37,824 nt of DNA from Rickettsiales bacterium (GTDB lineage Bacteria > Pseudomonadota > Alphaproteobacteria > Rickettsiales > JALZUV01). Shown here one piece after another: positions 7,601-14,755 of the stretch (positions within the stretch are counted from its first letter, which is position 1; each line of letters begins with the position of its first letter). The position numbers were made by a program, and so were the translations under genes. The notes beneath the pieces are model-generated. The model saw only the letters and a program-made list of their open reading frames with translations, searched no databases and had not been told where the DNA came from. The DNA lies in assembly GCA_023301245.1 (NCBI GenBank), contig JALZUV010000098.1, positions 1 through 37,824 on the forward strand. Reading direction: 5' to 3'.

Positions 7601-7897
7601 ATGAGCGGCGCGCTGACATTATCACAAGCTGAAACGGCACGCCTTTTCGGTATGTCAGCGCGGCGCTTTTCAAATGATTTACCCACTTTAATAAATGAGG
7701 GCTTTCCTCCGCCTTATATCGGCAATCTATCAGACGGGCGCAACGGCCCGCGCCGCCGCTGGCTGCGCCGCGCTGTGCTGCAATTCATGACATTGCGCAG
7801 CGTGCCAGGGGAGGGCGGCATGACACTTGCCGCCAATGAAAACGGTGACGGCCTACACAGGCTAGACAGAATCACCCTAGGCGAGGTCAGAGGATAA
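7601..7897 (+). CDS. Excisionase-like winged-helix protein
   Basis: 98 aa. LTLSQAETARLFGMSARRFS followed by LINEGFPPPYIG and RRRWLRRAVLQFM is the AlpA/Xis-type small winged-helix pattern: recognition helix, then a Pro-containing wing and basic tail. It lies immediately upstream of the integrase gene (5-base gap), the usual place for a recombination directionality factor. It is expected to bend attachment-site DNA for excision. No measured homology supports this; it rests on motif and position. Confidence 0.7.
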   Translation: MSGALTLSQAETARLFGMSARRFSNDLPTLINEGFPPPYIGNLSDGRNGPRRRWLRRAVLQFMTLRSVPGEGGMTLAANENGDGLHRLDRITLGEVRG

Positions 7898-7902
7898 CGG
7901 CC

Positions 7903-9312
7903 ATGCTACCCAAAAAAAGCTATTTACAGTTTAAACGCGCGGCGGACGGCACAGTCTTTGGCCGCTTCTCGCCCAGCCCTAAACTGCGCAAAATGGGATA
8001 TGGCCGCTTTAATATTTGCACTGGCGGGGATCCTTACAGCACAAAAGAATGGGCCGCGCGCGGCTTTAAATCCGCTCTACCCATCACAAAGCCTGGACAC
8101 TATGCCAGTATTGAGGATTGCCTTGATATTATGGACGAGGTTTTAAAAGTCATTGAGGCGCAGTCCCGCGCGGCCGAGCCCCTGGACGTCACAGCCGCCG
8201 CGCGAAAACCTAAACACCGCAGCGCCGCGCGCACGGCAAGCGCCCTCACAGTCAGATCACTATTTAATGACTATCTGCGTAGCCCTGAATTTTTAGACGA
8301 TTGCTCGAGCGCGACGCAAAGAGATTATCGCAACCGCTTGCACCATGTTGCTAACTATTTTGGCACGCGAGCGCCGGCTGATATCGACAGCCTTGACGTT
8401 TATGAAATGTATAAATCTATCTGCGCACACGGGAAACAACACGCCGCACATAGGCAAGTGGCCGTTATGCGCATCGCCTTTGGCTGGGGCCGCAAAAAGT
8501 CGCGCCGCTGGAAACCCTTTATACCTGATATCGACTTTAAGCTGGGACTACCAAAGCCCGCGCCGCGGATCCGCATCGCCACACCCGCCGAGCAAGCCGC
8601 CCTTATGCGCGCCGCAGATGATCCTTACTCAATTTATAAAGAGCTCGGCCGGAGCGGCCCCTTTCGCAAAGATAGCGGCAATGGCCGCAGCTATCCCGCG
8701 CAGCCAACTCACGCCATGCACTCGGTCGCAGATATGCTCACCCTTATGATATGGACCGCCATGCGCCCAACAGACGCGCTACTTGCCAATTGGGATTGGT
8801 GCTACACGCATAACCACACCCAAGACCCAGAGAGCCGGCGGCGCAGCGAAGGCCCAAGGCTTACATACAGCCCAAGTAAAACAGGCAAGAAACATAATAT
8901 CACCGTCGACATACCCATATTGCCGCCGCTGCAAAAACGCCTGGCAGAAATAAGAATGCGGCAGCTCGCAAATGATTGGCGAGGCCGCGGCCGTGTGCTG
9001 CTAACTGATACATATGGCAAGCCCTACGCCACAAGCAAAACAGGGAGCTCAACATTCTCGACTAATTTCTCAAAGGTGCGCAGCTTGGCCGCAGAGATAG
9101 AGCCGAGCGTCGCCACCTTGCACGCGCAGGATTACCGCGACACCGCCTTAACGCAGCTCGCGCGAGGCGGCGCAAGCCTCTTAGAGATACTTGCATTCAG
9201 CGCGCACTCTAGCCTAGACAGTCTTAAAAAGGTGATTGAACACTATATGCAAATCGACGGCGAATTTGCAGACCGTGCCGGCAAGAAACTTATGAAACAA
9301 ATGGGGTACTAA
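7903..9312 (+). CDS. int: Tyrosine integrase
   Basis: 469 aa. The N-terminal arm-binding region and core-binding helices (about 110-200) precede the catalytic domain (about 225-469). Box I is TAMRPTDALLANW with Arg288, the beta-strand Lys is in SPSKTGKK (Lys326), then QDYRDTALTQLARGGASLLE with Arg412, SAHSSLD with His435, and the nucleophile in VIEHYM (Tyr448). At the usual first His of H-x-x-R there is Gln409, although a His sits two residues before. It should recombine attP, 330 bases downstream, with the 3' end of the host tRNA-Phe gene. Start ATG at 7903 follows GAGG. Confidence 0.95.
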   Translation: MLPKKSYLQFKRAADGTVFGRFSPSPKLRKMGYGRFNICTGGDPYSTKEWAARGFKSALPITKPGHYASIEDCLDIMDEVLKVIEAQSRAAEPLDVTAAARKPKHRSAARTASALTVRSLFNDYLRSPEFLDDCSSATQRDYRNRLHHVANYFGTRAPADIDSLDVYEMYKSICAHGKQHAAHRQVAVMRIAFGWGRKKSRRWKPFIPDIDFKLGLPKPAPRIRIATPAEQAALMRAADDPYSIYKELGRSGPFRKDSGNGRSYPAQPTHAMHSVADMLTLMIWTAMRPTDALLANWDWCYTHNHTQDPESRRRSEGPRLTYSPSKTGKKHNITVDIPILPPLQKRLAEIRMRQLANDWRGRGRVLLTDTYGKPYATSKTGSSTFSTNFSKVRSLAAEIEPSVATLHAQDYRDTALTQLARGGASLLEILAFSAHSSLDSLKKVIEHYMQIDGEFADRAGKKLMKQMGY

Positions 9313-9506
9313 ATATGAGCGGGAGCGCTCTTAAAGCCTAAATGAGCTACATGCTATTTGCCCTAGAAACAAAATAACGGCACAACCAGACAGCTAATCT
9401 AGTAACCTCTCCCTGTTTTATTTTAATACATAAAATTTCCGCAAACATCAATACCTTTGATTTAAGACTCGCGCGCCAACACTATCGGCGTCACTGCAGC
9501 ATCACA

Positions 9507-9532
9507 AAGCCTCGCCAATTGGCGGGGCTTTT
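9507..9532 (+). terminator. Terminator after the integrase gene
   Basis: A 10-bp stem (AAGCCTCGCC with GGCGGGGCTT, one G-T pair) around an AATT loop, followed by TT and then a looser T-rich stretch. It ends the rightward lysogeny operon before attP. The 194 bases between the integrase stop and this hairpin hold no gene I can support. Confidence 0.85.
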
Positions 9533-9560
9533 ACCGTTTTTGGCAGAACAAAATATGTAC

Positions 9561-9767
9561 TGTGCGACGAGTTTCGTCGCACACCGTCGCACAAAGAATT
9601 TAGACCACTCATTAAGTCATTGTTTTTGCGGGGTTTTATGGTGCCCGAACCTGGATTTGAACCAGGGACACACGGATTTTCAATCCTATATCATTCCAAT
9701 GTTTTCAATGGGTTAGAAAATATTAATGTCACTTGTCGCACATTGCAGTCAATTGCTGCGTCGCACA
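9561..9767. other. attP: attP region with arm-type repeats
   Basis: The octamer GTCGCACA occurs at 9576-9583, 9586-9593, 9735-9742 and 9760-9767, and its complement TGTGCGAC at 9561-9568. They flank the tRNA-Phe-like core (9639-9686) on both sides, as arm-type integrase sites flank the core in lambda-like attP. The first two copies form a perfect 10-bp inverted repeat with a 3-base loop (9561-9583). Calling them integrase arm sites is inference from arrangement. Confidence 0.75.
9639..9686 (-). other. attP core: 3' half of tRNA-Phe(GAA)
   Basis: Read on the minus strand this is the 3' part of a tRNA-Phe: anticodon loop TTGAAAA flanked by GGA and TCC, a variable loop, a perfect T-arm CCTGG-TTCAAAT-CCAGG, acceptor strand TTCGGGC, and ACCA. 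The sequence beyond 9686 cannot form the 5' half, so this is not a complete gene but the segment that restores a host tRNA-Phe on integration. Its acceptor strand fits alphaproteobacterial tRNA-Phe (5' GCCCG...). Confidence 0.88.
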
Positions 9768-9800
9768 AAATGACGGCGGCGGACTCGTCCGACGCCGTCA
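9767..9800 (-). terminator. Terminator of the late operon
   Basis: A 30-base hairpin at 9771-9800 has an outer 8-bp stem TGACGGCG/CGCCGTCA and an inner CGGA/TCCG stem closed by CTCG, with one mismatch between. On the minus strand it is followed by TTTTG. It lies 26 bases after the last lysis gene. A second inverted repeat, GCTGACGT/ACGTCAGC (9803-9810, 9823-9830), overlaps the stop codon of that gene. Confidence 0.7.
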
Positions 9801-9825
9801 ATGCTGACGTCTCTCGATCATAACG

Positions 9826-10197
9826 TCAGCGCCAAAACTGCCAAGCCGGATGCTTAGCAGGCGGGGCAGGGGCAGGGACAACAGGCGGCTCGGGCCGCAC
9901 GATAACCACATAAGGCGAGATTAGATCTTGCACTAAGTTATAATCACGGGCGCACTGCAAATAGGCCGCGTCAGTTTGAACCGCCGCAATCTCGCTACTG
10001 CGGATATCCGCTGTCCCATCGGCCGCCGTCAGGATCTCCGGCAAGCTCTCCACTTTCTCCGTCACCAGCCGCGGCGATAGGTAAACTTTTTCTTTCACTA
10101 TCTTGACTACAGGCGGCGGCGGGGCCGTTGACGCGCAAGCAGTTGCGGCGAGCGATATGATGGGCAGGCAGACGCATTTCAAAAACTGGACTTTCAT
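9826..10197 (-). CDS. Outer-membrane spanin (Rz1-like lipoprotein)
   Basis: 123 aa. The signal peptide MKVQFLKCVCLPIISLAATA ends in a lipobox with Cys22 (AATAC), then a Pro-rich stretch (STAPPPPVV) and a Pro-rich C-terminus (PEPPVVPAPAPPAKHP), both hallmarks of Rz1-type o-spanins. The gene starts inside the upstream Rz-like gene in another frame, the classic embedded/overlapping spanin layout, and extends beyond it. It would bridge to the inner-membrane partner and fuse the outer membrane at lysis. It is longer than lambda Rz1 (60 aa). Confidence 0.85.
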   Translation of the reverse strand: MKVQFLKCVCLPIISLAATACASTAPPPPVVKIVKEKVYLSPRLVTEKVESLPEILTAADGTADIRSSEIAAVQTDAAYLQCARDYNLVQDLISPYVVIVRPEPPVVPAPAPPAKHPAWQFWR

Positions 10198-10528
10198 CGG
10201 CTTGTACTTCTTTCGTGACAGTGTTGGTACGGGTTACAATTTTAACAGCTTGCGGCTTTACCTCGGCTTCAAGATCTGTAATGCGCGTCTTTGCTTCTTT
10301 TAGGTTTTGCTTTTCAGCGGCGCGCCCAGCTTTTTCGCCCGCCAGCTCGCCCGTAAGGCGCAGCACTTCGGCGTTAGTCGCCGCCTGGACCTTAGCCTTG
10401 TGCATTTTGTAATAGGTAATACCGACGCCGCCAGCAAATGAGATACCGCTAGACGCAAACAGGAGGCCCAATACAGAGCCGCCCGCCATCTTTGTTAATG
10501 CTGGAACAATAAACTTGCCCCAAGCCAT
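9995..10528 (-). CDS. Inner-membrane spanin (Rz-like)
   Basis: 177 aa from the ATG at 10528, which overlaps the endolysin stop by one base (TGATG). An N-terminal membrane helix (about residues 6-33, MAGGSVLGLLFASSGISFAG) is followed by a coiled coil (VLRLTGELAGEKAGRAAEKQ), as in i-spanins. The C-terminal third, where the o-spanin gene overlaps in another frame, is low-complexity and probably shaped by that overlap. It pairs with the lipoprotein to complete lysis. Confidence 0.82.
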   Translation of the reverse strand: MAWGKFIVPALTKMAGGSVLGLLFASSGISFAGGVGITYYKMHKAKVQAATNAEVLRLTGELAGEKAGRAAEKQNLKEAKTRITDLEAEVKPQAVKIVTRTNTVTKEVQADESPVFEMRLPAHHIARRNCLRVNGPAAACSQDSERKSLPIAAAGDGESGELAGDPDGGRWDSGYPQ

Positions 10529-11316
10529 CAAGCGAGCCCCCGCAAACAATACTCACGCTCTGCGCTACGCCGCCTCACAAGACCGCGCACGACACGGCCG
10601 CCCGCTTTATTCCACCACGTCAACGCCTCGCACGCAGGCGCAATCTTGCCGGCGTTTAGACGCCTTACGGCCGTTGAGCGGCCTGCGCCTTTAATGCCAA
10701 CATTATATGCCAGCGAGGTAAAGGCCGCGTCACGATGCACAGGCAAACGCAGGCGCTTTGTGTCTGTTTTAAAATGCGCGTATAAGCCAGAACGATATTC
10801 CCGAATTTCAAGAACCAGGAGCGCCGCGCATTCTGCGTCTGTTTTATACTGATAAGGTGCCGCCGTGGCCGTATGACCATAGCAAATTGTCCAAACACCA
10901 ACGATATCTTGATAGCTTTCATTGCGTTTACCTTCCCAGCGCGCAATCAATTTAAACGCCGCAGCGTCAAATGCTTCGCGCTTATAGGTGTGATAATCAC
11001 TTTGCGAGATAGCGCGCCCAGGCGGCTCACTCTCAGCCAGAGCGGGCACAGAGACAAAGGCCAAAACAACCAGCACGGCCGCAATGATTGCGCGCCGGCG
11101 AAAGCGGTTTTCTTTTGGCTGCAATATCAGACGCCCGAGAAAACCAGCAATACAGACAATGAGCTGCAGACACGTCCACACGCGCGGATTTGTGTCTACT
11201 TTTAAGACGCCGTAAATGATATCCGGCGCGAGCGTCAATAAAGCCAAGGCATAAAATGCCCAAGCTGTGTAACTTCCAATCGTTATAAACCGCCAGTCTT
11301 TATCTAAAAAAGTCAT
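10528..11316 (-). CDS. Holin-endolysin fusion (GH24 lysozyme)
   Basis: 262 aa from the ATG at 11316, chosen for the AAGGA site upstream; an in-frame start at 11367 is also open. Residues 1-100 hold three hydrophobic segments (about 10-38, 46-65, 75-94), the first two in a pattern like the DUF7940 phage holin family (FLDKDWRF..., then FLGRLILQ). Residues about 115-262 are a T4-type lysozyme with the Glu-8aa-Asp-5aa-Thr triad: Glu128 in RWEG, Asp137 in YQDI, Thr143 in VWTICYGHT. It cuts peptidoglycan. The third segment (VLVVLAFVSVPALAES) could act as a signal-arrest-release or signal sequence. A joined holin and lysozyme is unusual; alternatively it is only a multi-pass anchored endolysin. Confidence 0.88.
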   Translation of the reverse strand: MTFLDKDWRFITIGSYTAWAFYALALLTLAPDIIYGVLKVDTNPRVWTCLQLIVCIAGFLGRLILQPKENRFRRRAIIAAVLVVLAFVSVPALAESEPPGRAISQSDYHTYKREAFDAAAFKLIARWEGKRNESYQDIVGVWTICYGHTATAAPYQYKTDAECAALLVLEIREYRSGLYAHFKTDTKRLRLPVHRDAAFTSLAYNVGIKGAGRSTAVRRLNAGKIAPACEALTWWNKAGGRVVRGLVRRRSAEREYCLRGLA

Positions 11317-11318
11317 AC

Positions 11319-11573
11319 TCAGTCCTTCATTCCAAAACCAAAACCCTTTGCAACGGCCGCCAAACACGCGAGCGTTACAACACCAATCACAACATAAAAA
11401 ATACGGGCGGCCGCTGTTTCCTTTGTCCGCCGCAGCTCTCTTGCAAAAATAAGATCTGCGCGAAACTCATTGACGCTTTCAACGCACTCCGTATCAACAC
11501 CGAGCAATTTAAAAGTCTCTCTAATCGTTTTCTGCGCAGCTTCTTCCGCGACGGCTTTTATTTTGGGATCCAT
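11319..11573 (-). CDS. Small lysis-cassette membrane protein (DUF6127-like)
   Basis: 84 aa. The N-terminal two-thirds is a charged helix (VAEEAAQKTIRETFKLLGVD, then ELRRTKETAAARIF). The C-terminus is a single membrane helix (about 58-78, VVIGVVTLACLAAVA). This layout matches small proteins found before endolysins in alphaproteobacterial phages (DUF6127-like). It may be a holin or holin accessory. The family match is by eye. It ends 3 bases before the endolysin start. Confidence 0.65.
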   Translation of the reverse strand: MDPKIKAVAEEAAQKTIRETFKLLGVDTECVESVNEFRADLIFARELRRTKETAAARIFYVVIGVVTLACLAAVAKGFGFGMKD

Positions 11574-11621
11574 TTTACCAGCCTTATGAGTTGTGAGTTA
11601 TGCTCAAAGCTAATTGAGCGC

Positions 11622-11918
11622 TTAAGCCTCAAAAGACTTGTGAAACTTAGACGTTTTGCCCGGGGCAACATTGAAGGTCACATGCAAGCGCTCGTCTTGG
11701 CCTTTATGCTCAGGCAAGGACTCCATTGCACGATCAATCATTAGGTCTAAAAATCCGGTTTCAGGGTTATGCACACATGTTACTACGCACGTTTTATCAG
11801 CTTGGCGTAATTCATCTTGAAGCGCGGCTTTCGCGGCGTCAGCATATTGCATATCTGTGAAGTTTATATTGTTAAAATGCGCTTTAGACGCCTTTAATGC
11901 TCTTTTGTAAAATTCCAT
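11622..11918 (-). CDS. Hypothetical late protein (98 aa)
   Basis: Soluble, not recognised. It begins with a basic helix (MEFYKRALKASKAHF) and has beta-strand-like segments (TCVVTCVHNPETGFLDLMID, then RLHVTFNV). A strong AAGGAAA ribosome-binding site precedes the ATG. It lies between tailspike and lysis genes, so it may be a tailspike chaperone, a small tail protein or a lysis timing factor. Confidence 0.6.
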   Translation of the reverse strand: MEFYKRALKASKAHFNNINFTDMQYADAAKAALQDELRQADKTCVVTCVHNPETGFLDLMIDRAMESLPEHKGQDERLHVTFNVAPGKTSKFHKSFEA

Positions 11919-11954
11919 TTTTGTTTCCTTTTGGCTGGTTTTAAAAATTAATAA

Positions 11955-14210
11955 TTAGCGGCGTAGTCCGTCACGCATATAAGTACCGTTGAACTTAATG
12001 TTGAAAATCGGGCGTTGCCCCTCATTGTCATAATCGAGCGCAACGAATGTATTGTGCCCAATAGCTGACGCAGGAATAGCATCAGTGAAAAACGCGGTGT
12101 CACCGACACCCGGCGCGCTGCCCGGGGAAATAACGCGGCGGCCCGCCGTTGACAAATCAACAGTAGCAAAAGCGTTATTGGTACTTGTGCGCAAGAAATA
12201 GCCCGCATTAGCCGTTGGGCCAGTGTAAGGACGCATGACATTAACCTCGATAGAGTCAATTAACTGAGGGCCGCCCAGAGGATGCAATCCATTCGTGACA
12301 GTTATAGGCACAAGAGGATAACGCATAGAAGACAAAGCCTCACCGCGGCGGCCATCATGTATCTCACCAAGAAAACCAGTTTGATTAAATAAATTCGACG
12401 TCAAATTTAAAGGGCCAGTTTGGTCAATAACTTCCATTCTGCCAATATCTATGCGCTCATGCTGCGGCACAGAAAGCAAATCACCGCTTGTAAAACCGCT
12501 AATAGAATTTGGCGTGATTTGCGTCACATCTATATACACATCAGGACCGCCGACCACGTCTTGATAAAAACGATTTACATAATAAGCAGGATAATCATTG
12601 TGCCAGAGTATGCCGCCCAATGTCATATGACGCACAAATGGCAGGCCTACCGTGCGAAGATCAGCAAGCGAGCATCTCAACCTACCACTAGGCTCAATCG
12701 TAAAGGCTTGAGTACGCGCAAGCCCCTCAAATAACGAAGCTGTATTAAATTCTTTGCCAAGGGTGACGTCGCGAATATCTAAATAAGGCGCGCCAGAAGT
12801 TGTTGCAAAATAAACAGTCGAAAGATGTGGGCGGCGGATATAAGCGCCGTCAATAGTGTATCTATCTAAAGCGCCAAGAATACGCATTGAGCCAATATCA
12901 GCGCCGCCCGTAAGCAGCACTTGCTTACAGCCAGACCCTTGCAGCGCAGCGCCAATAAAGCCGCCATCGACCTTCATTTCATCTAAGCCCTTATCAAACT
13001 CTACATCCTCCTGGATCTCGCAATCTTTGAGCGTCGTATTTTCACTAGAGAAACAATAAACGGACGACGGCGTTTTGACGTCCTGTAAATAAACAGTACG
13101 CGCCCCCCCCGTTGTAAGCCGCCCGTTGCGTGCCTTAGTCGCAAACCCGTCCGTCCACATCGGATTAGGCAAATACTCCAACCCGAGAATTTCAAGACGT
13201 TCTGTTTCGATAAATCTATCAACGCCGCGATCCAAAGACAGCACTTGCGGCGGCCCATTAGCTTCTGGTTTACCAGAAGGCGCGGGGCCGCGCGTACCTA
13301 TCTGCGGCCATTGCGGATCATATTTATACTGCAAGTTTTGTGTAAGCTTTAATTCCAAGCCGTTGATAGCCGCAATAGTTGCATATTCAAAATATCGCAT
13401 AATTTGCGGAGAACCGTTAAGCTGCATACACCAGCCAAAGACTGTGATACGGCCCCCAACTTTAAAATCGGCCATATCTGCAATATCTTGCATACCGATT
13501 GTATCGCCATCGGTGAACGCCAACAATCCGCCGCTATCTAGCCCGATTGGCAAACTACCCGTCGTTGTAGGGTCTTGATCTTGATAATGCCCCTCGAACA
13601 TCATACCAATGTTATTAACAACAGTTGTATCAGCGCCGTGCAAAGACGCTCTTAGGTTTATCCATTTTGCACCATATCCATTTAGCGAAACCAAGTTTCT
13701 AATATTACGAAACGTCCAAGGCCGATCAGAGCCGTAAATCGTCATAGGCTTAAAATTGACTTTGAGCGTTTCATTTCTACGGCCGTAATCACCCATAGCG
13801 CTAAGTGCGTCACTATCGTCATGCACAACAGCAACGGCCGCCGCGCGGCTGGCGGCGTCACCACCTAGCGCAGCCAGTTTGATTGCAGCAGAGCGCGCAC
13901 CTAGAGGATCAGGCGTGCCAACTACGCCAAATTGCTCAGGGCAGACCGTGCCATCGGCCGCCGCAACTATTAAGTATTTTAAATTACCAGCAGTTTCTAC
14001 ATCAAAGAAATTAGCATTATCAGCGACCCGTATATAATCAAATCCGCCCGCCTCAACATTACCTAAATCGGTTTGCGTTGACGCCAAAAACGCCGCTACG
14101 CTAATGAAGGCAGCGCCGACAATGCAATCTTTTAATTGCGCAACAGTTAGTTGGGCCGGAATGCTACCGCGGTAAATATCAAGTGTGTCTGTATCTTTTA
14201 TGCAGGACAT
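11955..14210 (-). CDS. Tailspike / receptor-binding protein
   Basis: 751 aa from the ATG at 14210, which has GAGG upstream and sits just after the stop of the adaptor gene. After a short N-terminal head (residues 1-80) comes PEQFGVVG followed by a run of alternating beta-strand segments to about residue 600, the look of a right-handed beta-helix (pectate-lyase-like) tailspike. It is placed last among the tail genes and next to lysis genes, as is usual for the host-recognition protein. No catalytic residues can be assigned by eye, so whether it is a depolymerase is unknown. Confidence 0.78.
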   Translation of the reverse strand: MSCIKDTDTLDIYRGSIPAQLTVAQLKDCIVGAAFISVAAFLASTQTDLGNVEAGGFDYIRVADNANFFDVETAGNLKYLIVAAADGTVCPEQFGVVGTPDPLGARSAAIKLAALGGDAASRAAAVAVVHDDSDALSAMGDYGRRNETLKVNFKPMTIYGSDRPWTFRNIRNLVSLNGYGAKWINLRASLHGADTTVVNNIGMMFEGHYQDQDPTTTGSLPIGLDSGGLLAFTDGDTIGMQDIADMADFKVGGRITVFGWCMQLNGSPQIMRYFEYATIAAINGLELKLTQNLQYKYDPQWPQIGTRGPAPSGKPEANGPPQVLSLDRGVDRFIETERLEILGLEYLPNPMWTDGFATKARNGRLTTGGARTVYLQDVKTPSSVYCFSSENTTLKDCEIQEDVEFDKGLDEMKVDGGFIGAALQGSGCKQVLLTGGADIGSMRILGALDRYTIDGAYIRRPHLSTVYFATTSGAPYLDIRDVTLGKEFNTASLFEGLARTQAFTIEPSGRLRCSLADLRTVGLPFVRHMTLGGILWHNDYPAYYVNRFYQDVVGGPDVYIDVTQITPNSISGFTSGDLLSVPQHERIDIGRMEVIDQTGPLNLTSNLFNQTGFLGEIHDGRRGEALSSMRYPLVPITVTNGLHPLGGPQLIDSIEVNVMRPYTGPTANAGYFLRTSTNNAFATVDLSTAGRRVISPGSAPGVGDTAFFTDAIPASAIGHNTFVALDYDNEGQRPIFNIKFNGTYMRDGLRR

Positions 14211-14212
14211 AT

Positions 14213-14746
14213 CTATGCCTCCTCTAAATCGCAAATGTTTGGGGTTGAGTTTGAACTTGGCGTAAATGCGAGCAAGCCGTCAGATATTAACTGATCGACC
14301 TCACAGATATTGAGAATTAAGCGGCGATCTTCTACGCCGCGCCCAGCATTTAAAGCCTTAACAGCCAAGGTTAAGTCGGCAACATCATCGCAAAGCCGCG
14401 TTATTTTGAGATTAGCAACCTCATCAGCGCAAGCCAAATCTTGCAAGATATGTGTAATGCGGTCAAAATTAGCCTCTATGGCCGCCGCTGGAAATTTAGA
14501 TAAATCATTATAGCTTGTCGGCTGGAATATATCGGTTTTTCTAAACACCCTTACAGGCACACCCTGCAGCGGCGCAGATGACAATGTGACAGTCGATTTA
14601 TCATCCGCAAGATCGAACGGCACCGCAACGCCATTAACCTCAACGCACAGATCGTCCAGAATTGTAAAATTGAGATCACCAAAGACACGCTGCGCGCCGT
14701 CAGAGATATACGTTACGGAAGGTTTCACATTTGACGCAACAGTCAT
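14213..14746 (-). CDS. Tail fibre adaptor (T7 gp17 N-terminal-like)
   Basis: 177 aa. YISDGAQRVFGDLNFTILDD, VEVNGVAVPF, the strand pattern, then RVFRKTDIFQPTSYNDLSKF and a helix with NFDRITHILQDL match the N-terminal anchor domain of T7 gp17-type tail fibres, which attaches fibres to the tail. Here it is not fused to a fibre shaft; the tailspike is a separate coupled gene. It probably docks the tailspike to the tail tube. Confidence 0.82.
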   Translation of the reverse strand: MTVASNVKPSVTYISDGAQRVFGDLNFTILDDLCVEVNGVAVPFDLADDKSTVTLSSAPLQGVPVRVFRKTDIFQPTSYNDLSKFPAAAIEANFDRITHILQDLACADEVANLKITRLCDDVADLTLAVKALNAGRGVEDRRLILNICEVDQLISDGLLAFTPSSNSTPNICDLEEA

Positions 14747-14755
14747 AATCAGCTC

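Noticed and set aside
9639..9690. Complete tRNA-Phe gene
   Set aside because: Only the part from the anticodon loop to CCA is present; the following bases cannot form the 5' acceptor strand or D-arm, so it is an attachment core.
9519..9823. Two plus-strand open frames across the attP region
   Set aside because: They run through the integrase terminator, the tRNA-Phe core and the repeats; no ribosome-binding site and no recognisable product.
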